7,053 nt of DNA. Source: Planctomycetota bacterium. Lineage in GTDB: Bacteria; Planctomycetota; J058; J103. The notes under the pieces were generated by a model, which was given only the letters and a program-made list of their open reading frames with translations, was not told the DNA's origin and did no database searches. Position numbers and translations under genes: made by a program. The DNA is taken from NCBI GenBank assembly GCA_003694875.1, contig RFJN01000130.1, forward strand, positions 1 through 7,053. The letters run 5' to 3'. Positions 6,544-7,053 of this stretch are shown one piece after another. The number at the start of each line of letters is the position of its first letter. The first letter of the stretch is position 1.

Positions 6544-6561
6544 GTGAGGTCACCGCCCGTG
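6544..6561 (+). promoter_or_regulatory. Ribosome binding site and GTG start of the formyltransferase gene
   Basis: GAGGT (6546-6550) lies eight bases before GTG 6559. In-frame alternatives are GTG 6544, which overlaps this site, and ATG 6511, which has no Shine-Dalgarno before it and would add 16 non-conserved residues. Confidence 0.6.
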
Positions 6562-7053
6562 CCCGAACCCGCTGCCGTCTCCCGCCGTCCGCGCGCGGTC
6601 CTGTTCGCCTACAGCGAGGCCGGCACCGTCGCGCTCGAGGTGCTGCTCGAACTCGGCATCGAAGTCGCCGCCGTGGTGACCCACCGCGACGATCCGCACG
6701 AGACGCGCTGGTTCCGCACCCCGCGCGAGTTCGCCGCCACGCACTGCCCCTCGGTACCGGTGCACGACGACGACACGCTCGGCGATCCGCACGCGTTCGC
6801 GCTGTGCCGCACCCTCGCGCCCGACCTCATCCTCAGCGTCTTCTACCGGCGTCTGCTGCCCGAGCCCACCCTGCGGTGCGCGCGCACCGCCGCGCTCAAC
6901 CTCCACCCCTCGCTGCTGCCCCGCTACCGTGGCCGCGCCCCGATCAACTGGGTGCTCGTGCACCGGGAGCCGGAGACCGGCGTGACGCTGCACCACATGG
7001 TCGCGCAGGCGGACGCGGGCGACATCGTGGCGCAGCGTCGCATCCCGATCGCC
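6559..7053 (+). CDS. ArnA-type sugar-nucleotide formyltransferase (N-terminal part; 3' end beyond window)
   Basis: 165 codons are present, open to the right edge. The family fold begins at residue 13 (RAVLFAYSEAGTVALEVLL), followed by AAVVTHRDDP. The catalytic block is LNLHPSLLPRYRGRAPINWV and TGVTLHHMVAQADAGDIVAQ. Asn114, His116 and Asp152 match the Asn-His-Asp triad of ArnA formyltransferase (N102, H104, D140), with the same 2- and 38-residue spacing, so the enzyme should be active. The family transfers a formyl group from 10-formyltetrahydrofolate to the amino group of a UDP-amino sugar; ArnA makes UDP-4-formamido-arabinose for lipid A modification. The WVLV and HHMV context favours ArnA over methionyl-tRNA formyltransferase, but the true substrate is not shown. 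Whether a C-terminal dehydrogenase domain follows cannot be seen. It is transcribed away from the baseplate operon, with no evident functional link. Confidence 0.88.
   Translation, partial: MPEPAAVSRRPRAVLFAYSEAGTVALEVLLELGIEVAAVVTHRDDPHETRWFRTPREFAATHCPSVPVHDDDTLGDPHAFALCRTLAPDLILSVFYRRLLPEPTLRCARTAALNLHPSLLPRYRGRAPINWVLVHREPETGVTLHHMVAQADAGDIVAQRRIPIA

Larger units (their letters stand above)
6178..6558. other. Divergent intergenic region between the baseplate operon and the formyltransferase gene
   Basis: These 381 bases hold no convincing gene. They contain the candidate minus-strand promoter, an extra copy of the GGGAGAGAGGC 11-mer without a start codon behind it (6377-6367), a 5-bp inverted repeat GAACC-atcc-GGTTC (6241-6254), and a 7-bp inverted repeat CGCTCGC/GCGAGCG (6292-6298 with 6307-6313). 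No T-tract terminator is present on either strand. No clear plus-strand promoter was found for the formyltransferase gene. The pyrimidine-rich plus strand at about 6455-6505 has no recognisable signal. Confidence 0.6.

Noticed and set aside
6338..6553. Small minus-strand ORF in the divergent region
   Set aside because: Its composition is unremarkable, it has no ribosome binding site or family resemblance, and it crosses the candidate promoter.
6550..6996. Minus-strand frames opposite the formyltransferase gene
   Set aside because: The plus strand encodes the complete catalytic motifs of a formyltransferase; the opposite frames show only Arg/Gly/Val-rich shadow sequence.

Overview
The window is G+C-rich (about two thirds by eye). 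It carries a baseplate block of a contractile, phage-tail-like injection apparatus of the extracellular contractile injection system (eCIS) type on the minus strand, next to a divergent sugar-formyltransferase gene on the plus strand. The ArnA-like formyltransferase suggests a Gram-negative, probably proteobacterial, host. Nothing here fixes the genus. No integrase, transposase, lysis gene, capsid gene, tRNA or CRISPR array is visible, so the block looks like a resident injection system rather than an intact prophage, although the window is too short to exclude a tailocin or prophage remnant.

Layout, read right to left along the minus-strand transcript: a gp25-like baseplate wedge protein (6177-5767); a 1028-residue baseplate J/gp6-like wedge protein (5697-2611) with three copies of a WEYWNG...W[IV]R module; a gpI-like tail protein (2530-1511) that starts at TTG and carries an N-terminal PASTA-like domain; and a large protein (1445 to beyond base 1) made of an N-terminal 'HFHGLRLESTDF...' domain, a helical middle, a Glu-Pro linker and an unrecognised C-terminal part cut by the window edge. 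The gaps are 65-80 bases, no terminator is seen between genes, and each gene has a Shine-Dalgarno sequence, so one operon is likely.

Bases 6178-6558 form the divergent intergenic region. It holds a candidate sigma70-type promoter for the baseplate operon (TTGCAA, 17 bases, TACGAT), a leader of about 200 bases with short inverted repeats, and a predicted hairpin against the gp25 ribosome binding site. From 6559 a plus-strand gene encodes an ArnA-type formyltransferase with a complete Asn-His-Asp catalytic set, running off the right edge.

By family knowledge, gp25, J and gpI homologues build the wedges around the central spike, and their rearrangement triggers sheath contraction. Sheath, tube, spike/VgrG, PAAR and AAA+ ATPase genes are not in the window. 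The most distinctive points are the PASTA-like domain fused to the gpI protein, the Glu-Pro-linker protein, and an operon that appears to begin at gp25 with no PAAR gene between gp25 and J.
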